From contig PZKD01000126.1 in the NCBI GenBank assembly GCA_003034855.1, positions 1 to 62,752 of the forward strand: a stretch of 62,752 nucleotides of DNA, written 5' to 3'. Below the pieces are notes generated by a model. The model searched no databases. It was not told where the DNA came from and saw only the letters and a list, made by a program, of their open reading frames with translations. Positions 6,857-14,166 of the stretch are shown here, in pieces (position 1 is the stretch's first letter; every line of letters begins with the position of its first letter). Source of the DNA: an archaeon SCG-AAA382B04 (GTDB taxonomy: Archaea > Halobacteriota > Methanonatronarchaeia > Methanonatronarchaeales > Methanonatronarchaeaceae). Made by a program: the position numbers and the translations under genes.

Positions 6857-7803
6857 TCATTTTCTCCTGCCAAAGAGATATAGAGGTCTTCTAGATCTTT
6901 CTTTTCATAATTGAAAGAAACTACTTCAAGACCCTCCTCTACTAACAGGGAAAGAATCTTGTGCATATGTCGTTTTTCTCCACCGTTATCTATCTTAGCT
7001 TCATTTCCTTCAACTTTTACTTTACCAATAGGCTTTAAAGACCTCAAGGAATCTATTTCATCTTTCGATAATGGATTTAAAAATTCAACAGATATCCTCT
7101 TATGTTCTGGAGCTTCCAATATCTTTTCTACATCATCGTAGGCAACTATTTCACCTTCAAATAAAAAGATAACTTTATTGCAAGTGAGACTAACTTCTTG
7201 AAGTAGATGTGAACTTAAAAAGATAGTTATCTCTTTCTCCCCTAATTTATTGATCAGCTCTCTTATCTCTTTTATCCCTTTTGGGTCCAGACCCATAACT
7301 GGCTCGTCCAGTATCAATATTTCTGGTTCTGGCAAAAGTGCCATTCCTATCGCTAGCCTTCGTTTCATCCCAGTGCTGAATTCCTCAATCTTCTTGTGTT
7401 CCCAATCCCCTAATCTTACGGTGGAAAGTACTTTCTTTATCCTCTTCGTTATCCTTTCACTGCTCATACGGTAAACTTTACCAAAATGTGTCATCAGTTC
7501 GTTTGGAGTGAGATATCCATAAATGCCCGGTACTTCGATGAGGGAACCTACATAACTCAGAGCTTTCTGTGGGTTTTTATTAACGTTTATGCCGTTAATG
7601 TATACTTTTCCAAAAGTAGGTGATAGAAGATTTGTGAGTAACTTTATGGTTGTGGTTTTACCTGCTCCGTTGGGTCCAAGATAACCCACAATATCTCCTT
7701 TCTTGACTTTAAAGGAAACCCCCTTCAAAGCTGTTAGATCTCCGAATTTTTTTACCAAGTTTTCTACTCTGATCGCATTTCCGTTATCCGAGGTCTTATT
7801 CAT
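6853..7803 (-). CDS. ABC transporter ATP-binding protein
   Basis: ATPase subunit of the upstream ABC-2 module, 316 residues from the chosen start. Motifs are in order: Walker A GPNGAGKTTTIK, Q-loop region, signature FSTGMKRRLAIGMALL, Walker B ILILDEPVMGLD and the H-loop SSHLL. A C-terminal domain of about 90 residues (from about 225) is typical for ABC-2 exporters. The frame extends to 7842, but I start at ATG 7803 because a GAGGTG ribosome site lies 7 nt upstream and homology begins soon after. It is the first gene of a three-gene operon. Confidence 0.92.
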   Translation of the reverse strand: MNKTSDNGNAIRVENLVKKFGDLTALKGVSFKVKKGDIVGYLGPNGAGKTTTIKLLTNLLSPTFGKVYINGINVNKNPQKALSYVGSLIEVPGIYGYLTPNELMTHFGKVYRMSSERITKRIKKVLSTVRLGDWEHKKIEEFSTGMKRRLAIGMALLPEPEILILDEPVMGLDPKGIKEIRELINKLGEKEITIFLSSHLLQEVSLTCNKVIFLFEGEIVAYDDVEKILEAPEHKRISVEFLNPLSKDEIDSLRSLKPIGKVKVEGNEAKIDNGGEKRHMHKILSLLVEEGLEVVSFNYEKKDLEDLYISLAGENE

Positions 7804-7863
7804 TTTTCTACACCTCTTCATCCTTTTTTCATTATATATCAATTTACCAAATTATATAAATAT

Positions 7864-7998
7864 TTAAACCAAATTTAGAGCTTTCATCGCCACTTCTTCT
7901 CTTCCTTGCCAAAATGTTTCTTTACTTGCTTCTTTTAAGCTCATGTCGGCTTCTTTTGTGAGTGTTTTTGTTATTTCTTTTTCTATATTATTTGTTTT
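7864..7998 (-). pseudogene. Possible receiver-domain fragment
   Basis: Just downstream of the recombinase gene, a minus-strand frame ends in GREEVAMKALNL before a stop at 7864. The receiver domain of the kinase at 9685 contains GREEVAMRALNLGADRY, an 11-residue near match. The likely reading is a leftover piece of a related receiver-PAS-kinase gene. An alternative is an independent 26-residue small protein starting at ATG 7944. Confidence 0.35.
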
Positions 7999-9510
7999 CT
8001 AACTGATTTTTTCCTCGTCTTTGTTTTTTGAATCTTCAAGTTTGGATAACCGCTTCTCCATTTTTTCAATTTTTTTCAGGAGTTTGCTTTTTCTTGGAGT
8101 TTTAGTTGAGTTTTCAATGACATCTTTTTTGGTGTCTTGTGATTTTGCTATTTTAAACTGTATGTCTCCGAGTGAATCTTGTAGTTTTGCTAGTTCTGGG
8201 TTTTTTTCAACTAGAGAAAACATCTCTTTTAAGAGAGGTATTCCTTTTTTAGCGTCTTCAGGAATTCCTTTACTTGTGTCTATTTTTAGAGTTTTTTCAA
8301 GTAGTTCGCTTTGTTTTTTAACATGCTTTTCGAGGTCTTTTATTTTATCTTCAAGTTCTTCTCTCTCAATTTTTTCGTTAACAAATTTATCTTTCCACTT
8401 CTCTCTTTCTTCTTCTATTCTCTTTTCTGTTATTTTCTTTATCTCTTCCTTTTTTGCTTCTGGATATTCTTTTGAGATTACTGCCTTGTTTTTAAGGGTT
8501 GTGGTTTGGATTGATAGATGTGGCTCCATGTTTTCTGCATAATACTCTCTCAATCCTTCTTTTCCATCGTGGTCTGCTAAGAAATAATCTTTCTCAACCC
8601 CTAATTCGTGCCCCATCATGTATTCGATAACGAAGTTACTTGCTCTTGTTGCAAGTTGAGATTTGAAGTTTTTTCTGAATGCATGAGGCATATAGGGATT
8701 TCTTTGGTTACTAAGCTCTTCTTCGGTGACGAGTCCAGATTCTTTCGCTAAATAACTTAAGAGATTTGAGATTGCTGGCGAGGTAATTCTTTTTGTCAAG
8801 TCTTTTTTTGATGAAAAAAGTGGTTCATCCCTTCTTATCTGTCTACCCAGCTTTTTTTCTTTCTTTTCTATGTATTGTTTTAAAGCCTCAACTCCATCAT
8901 TTCCTAAAAAGGTAACATAGTCATTTCCATGTCCTTTTCTTCCAGAATACTCCAACATCAAAGGCACTTTATCTTCTTCCAGTTCTTGTTTAACATCTCT
9001 ATAATTCAATTCTACAACTTGTTGAGCTGCTTGACCTGTTTGATATAGAAATAAAAGAATTGCTTTGTTTCTTTTTGAGGTGGTTGTGTTGTATAGTTGT
9101 ATTACTTCTTTTTTTTCGATTCTTTTGGTTTGGCTGTTGTTTATTCTTTCAATTCTTTTCAGTCTATCTGAATTGAGAGAGAATTGGTGAAACTTGTAGA
9201 AGGCCTGTAAGGTTGTTAAAATATTTGCTATGTAGTTTGAAGAGTAATCCATTTCCTTCATTTGTTTTCCTAATTTGTTGATGTGTTTTTCTGATAAGAA
9301 CTCTCTATCTCTTTTACCCTCTCTCCAATCCTTCTCTGCCTCGTCTATGAGTTCTTTACAATTTTTTCCTCTGTAAGCCAAGTACTTTTTTAACCTATTT
9401 TCATACTCAGATTTTGTAGGTTCGTCGTATTTATTGAGGAACTCTTTTCCCTCTTCAGTCTTAATTTCGACTTCCTTAGCCTCATCTACAAAGGTTTCTT
9501 TATCTCCCAT
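7999..9510 (-). CDS. Tyrosine recombinase/integrase with long coiled-coil tail
   Basis: The 503-residue protein has a SAM-like N-terminal core-binding domain (about residues 25-125) and a tyrosine-recombinase catalytic domain (about 130-330). Visible are the box II HAFRKNF, the histidine in YMMGHELGV and the nucleophile region EYYAENMEPHL. The first catalytic arginine, normally in TGLRxSEL, is absent: the equivalent reads TGQAAQQVVEL. After the catalytic domain comes a roughly 170-residue Lys/Glu-rich coiled coil. The ATG at 9510 is preferred to a GTG nine bases upstream because a TATA-like element lies 31-39 nt before it, suggesting a leaderless mRNA. The missing arginine raises doubt about normal recombinase activity. 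Confidence 0.85.
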   Translation of the reverse strand: MGDKETFVDEAKEVEIKTEEGKEFLNKYDEPTKSEYENRLKKYLAYRGKNCKELIDEAEKDWREGKRDREFLSEKHINKLGKQMKEMDYSSNYIANILTTLQAFYKFHQFSLNSDRLKRIERINNSQTKRIEKKEVIQLYNTTTSKRNKAILLFLYQTGQAAQQVVELNYRDVKQELEEDKVPLMLEYSGRKGHGNDYVTFLGNDGVEALKQYIEKKEKKLGRQIRRDEPLFSSKKDLTKRITSPAISNLLSYLAKESGLVTEEELSNQRNPYMPHAFRKNFKSQLATRASNFVIEYMMGHELGVEKDYFLADHDGKEGLREYYAENMEPHLSIQTTTLKNKAVISKEYPEAKKEEIKKITEKRIEEEREKWKDKFVNEKIEREELEDKIKDLEKHVKKQSELLEKTLKIDTSKGIPEDAKKGIPLLKEMFSLVEKNPELAKLQDSLGDIQFKIAKSQDTKKDVIENSTKTPRKSKLLKKIEKMEKRLSKLEDSKNKDEEKIS

Positions 9511-9540
9511 TTTTTCCACATAACATATTTATTCTTTAAC

Positions 9541-9549
9541 TATATAAAA
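9541..9549 (-). promoter_or_regulatory. Putative TATA box of the recombinase gene
   Basis: TTTTATATA on the minus strand lies 31-39 nt upstream of the ATG at 9510, consistent with a leaderless archaeal promoter. Confidence 0.4.
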
Positions 9550-9684
9550 TATAGGTTTTAGAAAAAGTCTAATAAACCTACAAGTTTTATCAAACCTAAA
9601 GCATCATTTAAAATTCTTTTTCTCTTCCATCAATTACTTATTTATTGAAACAATAATTTTTTTAGAATAGGTAACTCAAAGAGA

Positions 9685-11064
9685 ATGAAAGAGATATTAT
9701 TAGTTGATGATGAACCAGATTTTCTTGATTTATGTAAGAGTCACTTAGAACAAAATGAAAATCTAGATGTTGAAGTTGTTAGTTCCTCTAAAAAAGCATA
9801 TGAATATATTAAAAACAACAGCTATGATTGCATAGTAAGCGATTACCAAATGCCAAGTAATAGTGGCTTGGAATTATTAGAAAAAGTTAGAAAAAAACTA
9901 AACAAGGATACCCCCTTCATTGTATTTACTGGTAAAGGAAGAGAGGAAGTGGCTATGAGAGCACTTAATTTGGGAGCTGATAGATACATCCAAAAAGGTG
10001 GAGACCCCAAAACACAATTTAGTGTTTTATCTCAAGCCACAAAACAAGAAGTTGAGCATTGGCGTACTAAAAGGAAATTAGATAAGTCTGAAAAAGAGAA
10101 GTCTCTAATACTTGAAAATTCCCCTAATCATGTACTCTTTCAAGATCTGAATCATGAGATTGTTTGGGCTAACAAAAAAGCTGCAGAATCTGTTGATATG
10201 GAGCCCTCTGATTTGGTTGGTCAAAAATGCTATGAAATCTGGCATAATCGAAAAAAACCTTGTGATATTTGTCCTGTAGAGGAGTCTTGGAAAGCAGGAG
10301 AAGTTGAGAGAGATGAGGTAAAGTCTCCAGATGGGCGACATTGGTTAATCACTGGTGCACCTGCAAAAAACCACAAAGGAAAGATCACAGGAGCAGTTGA
10401 AATCACCATAAATATAACTGAACGAAAAGAATCAGAAGATAGAAAAGAATTTCTGAATTCTCTGGTTAGACATAACGTTAAAAATAAAATCCAAGTAGCA
10501 GAGGGATACCTAAATCTATTACAAGAGAAGGAACTTCAAGAAGAGGAAGAAAGATATATACAAAGATCATTAAAGGCTCTTAGAAAAAGTGAAAAGGTTA
10601 CAGATAAAGTTAAAACACTTTTAGATGTTGAAGAAATTGAATTAAGAAAAAGAGATATTAATAAAATTTTGGATAACGCCATAAGTGAAGTTAAAGATTT
10701 AGCTGAAAAAAGAGGATTTGAGTTGAAAACCGAGATAGAAGAGAAGGAGGTAGTAGCTTGCGATCTGTGTGAAAAAGTTTTTTCAAATTTAATCGAAAAT
10801 TCTATCAAACATTCAGGAGGAGACAAAGTGAAAATCGTTGCTAAAGAAAAAAAAGATAACTTTGTTGTTTCAATTAGAGACAACGGTAAGGGAATACCTG
10901 ATGAAAATAAAGATAAAATCTTCGAAAAAGGATTCAGTTCTGATGGAACAGGTTTAGGACTTTATCTCGTTAAAGAAATAGTTGAAACTAATGAAGGAAA
11001 AATCGAAGTTAAAGAATCTGATCTAGGTGGAGCTAGATTTGACGTTTATTTGAATAAAGCCTAG
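9685..11064 (+). CDS. Hybrid sensor kinase: receiver-PAS-histidine kinase
   Basis: The 459-residue cytoplasmic protein lacks membrane segments. An N-terminal receiver domain (1-120) has the acidic pair DDEPD, the phospho-acceptor Asp in DCIVSDYQMP and the Lys in YIQKGG. A PAS domain (about 135-250) includes a Cys-rich insert (KKPCDICPVEE) that could sense redox or bind metal. The kinase core follows, with the phospho-His in LVRHNVKNKIQV (about 270), the N-box NLIENSIKHSGG and the G-boxes DNGKGIP and GTGLGLYL. The domain order is common in methanogens and haloarchaea. No output regulator lies next to it. A short tandem duplication begins at its stop codon. Confidence 0.93.
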   Translation: MKEILLVDDEPDFLDLCKSHLEQNENLDVEVVSSSKKAYEYIKNNSYDCIVSDYQMPSNSGLELLEKVRKKLNKDTPFIVFTGKGREEVAMRALNLGADRYIQKGGDPKTQFSVLSQATKQEVEHWRTKRKLDKSEKEKSLILENSPNHVLFQDLNHEIVWANKKAAESVDMEPSDLVGQKCYEIWHNRKKPCDICPVEESWKAGEVERDEVKSPDGRHWLITGAPAKNHKGKITGAVEITINITERKESEDRKEFLNSLVRHNVKNKIQVAEGYLNLLQEKELQEEEERYIQRSLKALRKSEKVTDKVKTLLDVEEIELRKRDINKILDNAISEVKDLAEKRGFELKTEIEEKEVVACDLCEKVFSNLIENSIKHSGGDKVKIVAKEKKDNFVVSIRDNGKGIPDENKDKIFEKGFSSDGTGLGLYLVKEIVETNEGKIEVKESDLGGARFDVYLNKA

Positions 11065-11092
11065 AGGAAACTAAAAAAGCCTAGAGGAAACT
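11056..11092. repeat. 20-nt tandem duplication at the kinase stop codon
   Basis: The unit AAAGCCTAGAGGAAACT occurs at 11056-11072 and again at 11076-11092. It contains the TAG stop of the kinase, so a second copy of the last codons lies after the stop. It resembles slippage duplications at 58533, 61093 and 62356. Confidence 0.8.
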
Positions 11093-11104
11093 GTAAATTA
11101 ATCC

Positions 11105-11154
11105 TTCGTTGAAGCTCCTTCCTCGTCCGAAAGGACAAGGTAGATGTAGTTCAC
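11105..11154. mobile_element. IS200/IS605-type end remnant
   Basis: A GC-rich palindrome (CCTTCCTCGTCC and GGACAAGG around a GAAA loop) is followed by TAGATGTAGTTCAC, the same arrangement as the end at 68-125. No transposase gene adjoins it. It touches the stop codon of the ABC permease on the minus strand and may act as its terminator. Confidence 0.45.
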
Positions 11155-12023
11155 ACTAAATCTCTTGATTCGAAGAAAAAATAGCCAAAAATAGGAGGAG
11201 TAGTTATCCATATTAGAAGGAGGGCTAGAAACACTGGGGAAGTTAGATAAAATGGCAAAGTTTCTTGGGCAATTAGACTAGTTAAGTCCACAAATTGACC
11301 TAGATTTCCTAGATCCATTAAACTGTTTGATAAAGCTCCATATGCACCATTTGGTGTTACTCTTTGAAAGAAGGCAAACCATGCTGGGACAGTTTGATTT
11401 CCACTTAAGAAAGGAATAGACCCTTCTGAAACGTAATGAACTCCCATTGCTATAGTGTCCCAAATAAACAAGAATAAGAAATAAGTTCCAATTGCCCATC
11501 CAATAGCTTTATTTTTTGTTTTAACTACTGCTGAAAATCCTATGCTTATGCTTAAAAAGGAGAGAGCTAATAGAATGGTTAATATTATAAAGATTATGTA
11601 ATTGTTTAAATAAAATCTATCATATAAGAAAAAAATAATTACACTAGAGATGGCGAAAGCAATCAATATCGGGATTATAACTACAAAAGAACGTCCCAAT
11701 AATTTTCCAAATAATATATCAAATCGACTGTTTGGTAAACTAAATAATGTTTTATAACTACCTGAATCTATTTCACCAGATATGGAATTATAACCTAACA
11801 TTAAACCTATAAGCGGAACTAAAATAGATGAAATACCCTGTAAAGCTGCAATAGCATTATCTGAAGTTAAGTTTTCTCCTACAAAACCACTATTTTCAGG
11901 TAAAAAATACATTACAAGCGATCCACCCGCAATTAATCCAACAAAAATAATTGTTAGTATCCAAAGATTTTTTGAACGAATCGAATCTTCAAATTCTTTT
12001 TTAACTATATGTATAAGAGCCAT
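11151..12023 (-). CDS. ABC-2 type transporter permease (second module)
   Basis: 290-residue permease with an N-terminal cytoplasmic segment (VKKEFEDSIRSKNLW) typical of the ABC-2 permease family, then six membrane helices (near residues 22-44, 68-88, 105-135, 140-165, 172-195, 255-280). The coupling segment is LMLGYNSISGEIDSGSYKTL. It ends in RDLV, close to the usual ABC-2 terminus. The stop codon abuts an IS-end palindrome, so a few terminal residues may have been replaced. It is preceded by its ATPase gene with a 3-nt gap. The substrate is unknown. Confidence 0.9.
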   Translation of the reverse strand: MALIHIVKKEFEDSIRSKNLWILTIIFVGLIAGGSLVMYFLPENSGFVGENLTSDNAIAALQGISSILVPLIGLMLGYNSISGEIDSGSYKTLFSLPNSRFDILFGKLLGRSFVVIIPILIAFAISSVIIFFLYDRFYLNNYIIFIILTILLALSFLSISIGFSAVVKTKNKAIGWAIGTYFLFLFIWDTIAMGVHYVSEGSIPFLSGNQTVPAWFAFFQRVTPNGAYGALSNSLMDLGNLGQFVDLTSLIAQETLPFYLTSPVFLALLLIWITTPPIFGYFFFESRDLV

Positions 12024-12026
12024 CTT

Positions 12027-12929
12027 CTATTCCCTCGTTAATATAGCAAATAAATCTTCTAAAGAAGAATTTTCAGTCTCAAAACCTAATATCTTCACAT
12101 CTTGACTCTCAAGATAACCAAAAAAATCACTAAAAGACATATTTTCCTCAACTTTAACCTTTATCTCATTACCCATCACTTCAATTTCTTTTATGCCCTC
12201 TAATTTTTCTATTGAATCGATATTTGGTCTTTTATCTGTTTCAATCCTCAAATAAGATTCAGCTCCTACCTGTTCCCTCAATTCTTCCATTGTCCCTTCA
12301 GCTATCAATTCACCACCTCTGATTATTCCTACTCTATCACTAATTTTTTCAGCCTGTTCTAATATATGAGTTGAGAAAAAAATTGTAGCTCCTCTCTTAT
12401 TCTCCTCTTTTATAATGTCTCTAACCATCCTTTTTCCATGGGGATCAAGTCCTGTGGTAGGTTCATCGAGGATTAGTAATTCTGGTTCCCCAATCAAAGA
12501 AATAGCTAATCCTAATCTCTGCTTCATTCCCTTTGAATACTTTCCAGTTTTTTTATCTCCTTCTCCTTCTAAACCTACTCTTTCTAATAAACCATCCAAG
12601 TCAACATCCGCCCCTTTGGTTTTTTTTACAAACTCTAACTGTCTTTTACCAGTTAATCTATCATATAGAGAAATTCTTTCAGGTAAAAAACCTATTTTTC
12701 TCTTAATCTCAAAGCTTTCCCTTCTAGAATCATGTCCCAATAATTTTACTTCACCATCTGAGGGCTTTATAAAATCGAGCAATATATTTATCGTCGTTGT
12801 TTTTCCTGCTCCATTAGGCCCTAAAAAACCATAAATCTCATTCTCCTCAACAACCAGATCTAAATCCCTCAAAGCTTGAATATTTCCAAAAGATTTCTTC
12901 AAATCACTGATTTCAATTGCCTTTCCCAA
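12027..12929 (-). CDS. ABC transporter ATP-binding protein (second module)
   Basis: The 300-residue ATPase has Walker A GPNGAGKTTTINILL, signature YSKGMKQRLGLAISL, Walker B LLILDEPTTGLD and H-loop STHIL. A C-terminal extension of about 80 residues ends in SLEDLFAILTRE, a common end for drug/polymer ABC-2 exporters. The start is TTG at 12929, directly after a GGAGG site 8 nt upstream. It forms a two-gene operon with the permease at 11151. No regulator is next to it. Confidence 0.92.
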   Translation of the reverse strand: MGKAIEISDLKKSFGNIQALRDLDLVVEENEIYGFLGPNGAGKTTTINILLDFIKPSDGEVKLLGHDSRRESFEIKRKIGFLPERISLYDRLTGKRQLEFVKKTKGADVDLDGLLERVGLEGEGDKKTGKYSKGMKQRLGLAISLIGEPELLILDEPTTGLDPHGKRMVRDIIKEENKRGATIFFSTHILEQAEKISDRVGIIRGGELIAEGTMEELREQVGAESYLRIETDKRPNIDSIEKLEGIKEIEVMGNEIKVKVEENMSFSDFFGYLESQDVKILGFETENSSLEDLFAILTRE

Positions 12930-13160
12930 CTAAAATCCTCCTCAAATCATATTTGATTAATAATCACTAAAATGGTTAATTCTAGTAATCAATAAGACCA
13001 CTCTATTTATCTAACTACAAAAGAACCTAAAAAATATTTGGGGAAAACATAACTCTCCCAAGATAGATACCCTCCTTAATTACAACACGAAAAAGAGAAT
13101 GCTAAAAAAAATTTATTTTAAATTCAGGAGGCTATTTCGGTTTTAAATCAAAGAGAGGTT
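12930..13160. other. Intergenic region ahead of the hsp70 operon
   Basis: AT-rich sequence between the divergent ABC and grpE units, including an AAAATTTATTTTAAATT stretch near 13108 that could be a promoter for grpE. A mobile element inserted at 13161 now separates it from grpE by about 370 bp. No gene or RNA was recognised. Confidence 0.5.
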
Positions 13161-13431
13161 GTGACCTCCTCCTCTTCCTTACCTCATATTCGTTCGGTGA
13201 GGAAGGGGGGTTCCATTGGTTCACTATTATACGTCCCTTGCGGGAGCGGTTGGAACTTGCGAGGTTTCTGCGAGTCCTCACAACCTCTTTGAGGGAACTC
13301 TCGTTTATACGTTCGGCTGTTTCATTGGGCAACCTTGTTATGCCCTCGTTATCGCAGCATACCAGCAAAGCAAACTGCTGGTAGCCCGGTCACATCAACT
13401 CGGTTTGTATATAAGTCCGAATCAGGCATTA
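13161..13431 (+). ncRNA. Candidate stand-alone omega-RNA-like structured RNA, copy 2
   Basis: This is the same structured block as at 3326-3595, with the same stems. Five differences in 270 bp include G-to-A and T-to-C changes and one extra G in a run. If it works as an IscB omega RNA, the guide would come from the bases left of 13161, which differ from those left of copy 1. Confidence 0.45.
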
Positions 13432-13531
13432 GTTGTATATAAAAAAGGAAAGTATAAAAGTATTAAAGTGATTCATCCCCTACCTAAAATCAGAGATTTG
13501 AGGAAGGGGATTTCTCACCAAATATGTTAAA
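13161..13531 (+). mobile_element. Non-coding IscB-derived element, copy 2 (PATE/MITE-like)
   Basis: It shares its left block (13161-13431) at about 98% with 3326-3595 and its right block (13469-13531) with 3704-3768. The short middle differs and contains TTGTATATAAAAAAGG, a TATA-like sequence. It encodes no protein I can support. It ends 28 nt before the grpE ATG, so it lies in the leader of the hsp70 operon. The right block, including CTACCTAAAATCAGAG and AGGAAGGGG, parallels the coding 3' end and right end of the iscB element. Confidence 0.72.
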
Positions 13532-13559
13532 TCCATGATTTAGTGAGGTAGTTATCGAA

Positions 13560-14126
13560 ATGGTCGAAGAAGAGGAAAACGAACAAGAGCTTGATCCAGA
13601 GGAATTGGAGAAAGAAAGATTAATCGAGATCTATGAGAACCTTAAACAGGAATTAGATATCAAACAACAAGAGATAGAGGATCTTAAGAGTTGCTTAGAG
13701 GAAAAAGAAAGAGAAAATGAGGAGTTAAAGGAGTTAGTTAAAAAGGTTAAAGCTGATTATGAAAACTACAAGAAAAGAAATGACAAGAAGTTGGAAAAAA
13801 AATATTTTGAAGCAAAAAAGGACACTATCAAGGAATTATTGAATGTTGTTGATTCTTTTGATCAGGCAATTAACTTAAGAGGTGAATCAGATCAGGAGTT
13901 CCTTAAAGGAGTGAAGAACATAAGACAACTTTTTTTGGACAAATTAAATGACTTGGGTCTTAGAGAGGTAGATTATGATAGATTTGATCCACAAAAGCAT
14001 CAGGCAATTGCAAAAGTTGATGTAGATGGAGAAGACAAATCAAACCAGATAATTGAAGTAGTTAGATCTGGTTATGTCTTGGATCAAGAAGTGATTAGAC
14101 CAGCTTTAGTTAAGGTGAGTGAATGA
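13560..14126 (+). CDS. grpE: GrpE nucleotide exchange factor
   Basis: 188 residues. A long N-terminal coiled coil (about residues 5-75, Glu/Lys heptads) is followed by the GrpE core with ADYENYKKRNDKK, LLNVVDSFDQAI and the C-terminal beta domain signature HQAIAKVDV...VVRSGYVLDQEVIRPALVKV. It releases ADP from DnaK. It is the first gene of grpE-dnaK-dnaJ, an arrangement archaea acquired from bacteria. The ATG at 13560 has a weak GAGGTAG site. The upstream promoter region is interrupted by a mobile element. Confidence 0.96.
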   Translation: MVEEEENEQELDPEELEKERLIEIYENLKQELDIKQQEIEDLKSCLEEKERENEELKELVKKVKADYENYKKRNDKKLEKKYFEAKKDTIKELLNVVDSFDQAINLRGESDQEFLKGVKNIRQLFLDKLNDLGLREVDYDRFDPQKHQAIAKVDVDGEDKSNQIIEVVRSGYVLDQEVIRPALVKVSE

Positions 14127-14150
14127 AAAATGACTTTTAATGTTAAAAAA

Positions 14151-14158
14151 AAGGAGGT
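14151..14158 (+). promoter_or_regulatory. Strong ribosome binding site of dnaK
   Basis: AAGGAGGT lies 8 nt before the ATG at 14167 and fits the anti-Shine-Dalgarno fully. It fixes the dnaK start. Confidence 0.8.
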
Positions 14159-14166
14159 TTATTTAG

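Noticed and set aside
8021-8542. Plus-strand 173-residue Ser/Phe-rich frame
   Set aside because: Antisense of the Lys/Glu coiled coil of the recombinase. Its Ser/Phe/Leu repeats follow from the complement of AAA/GAA codons.
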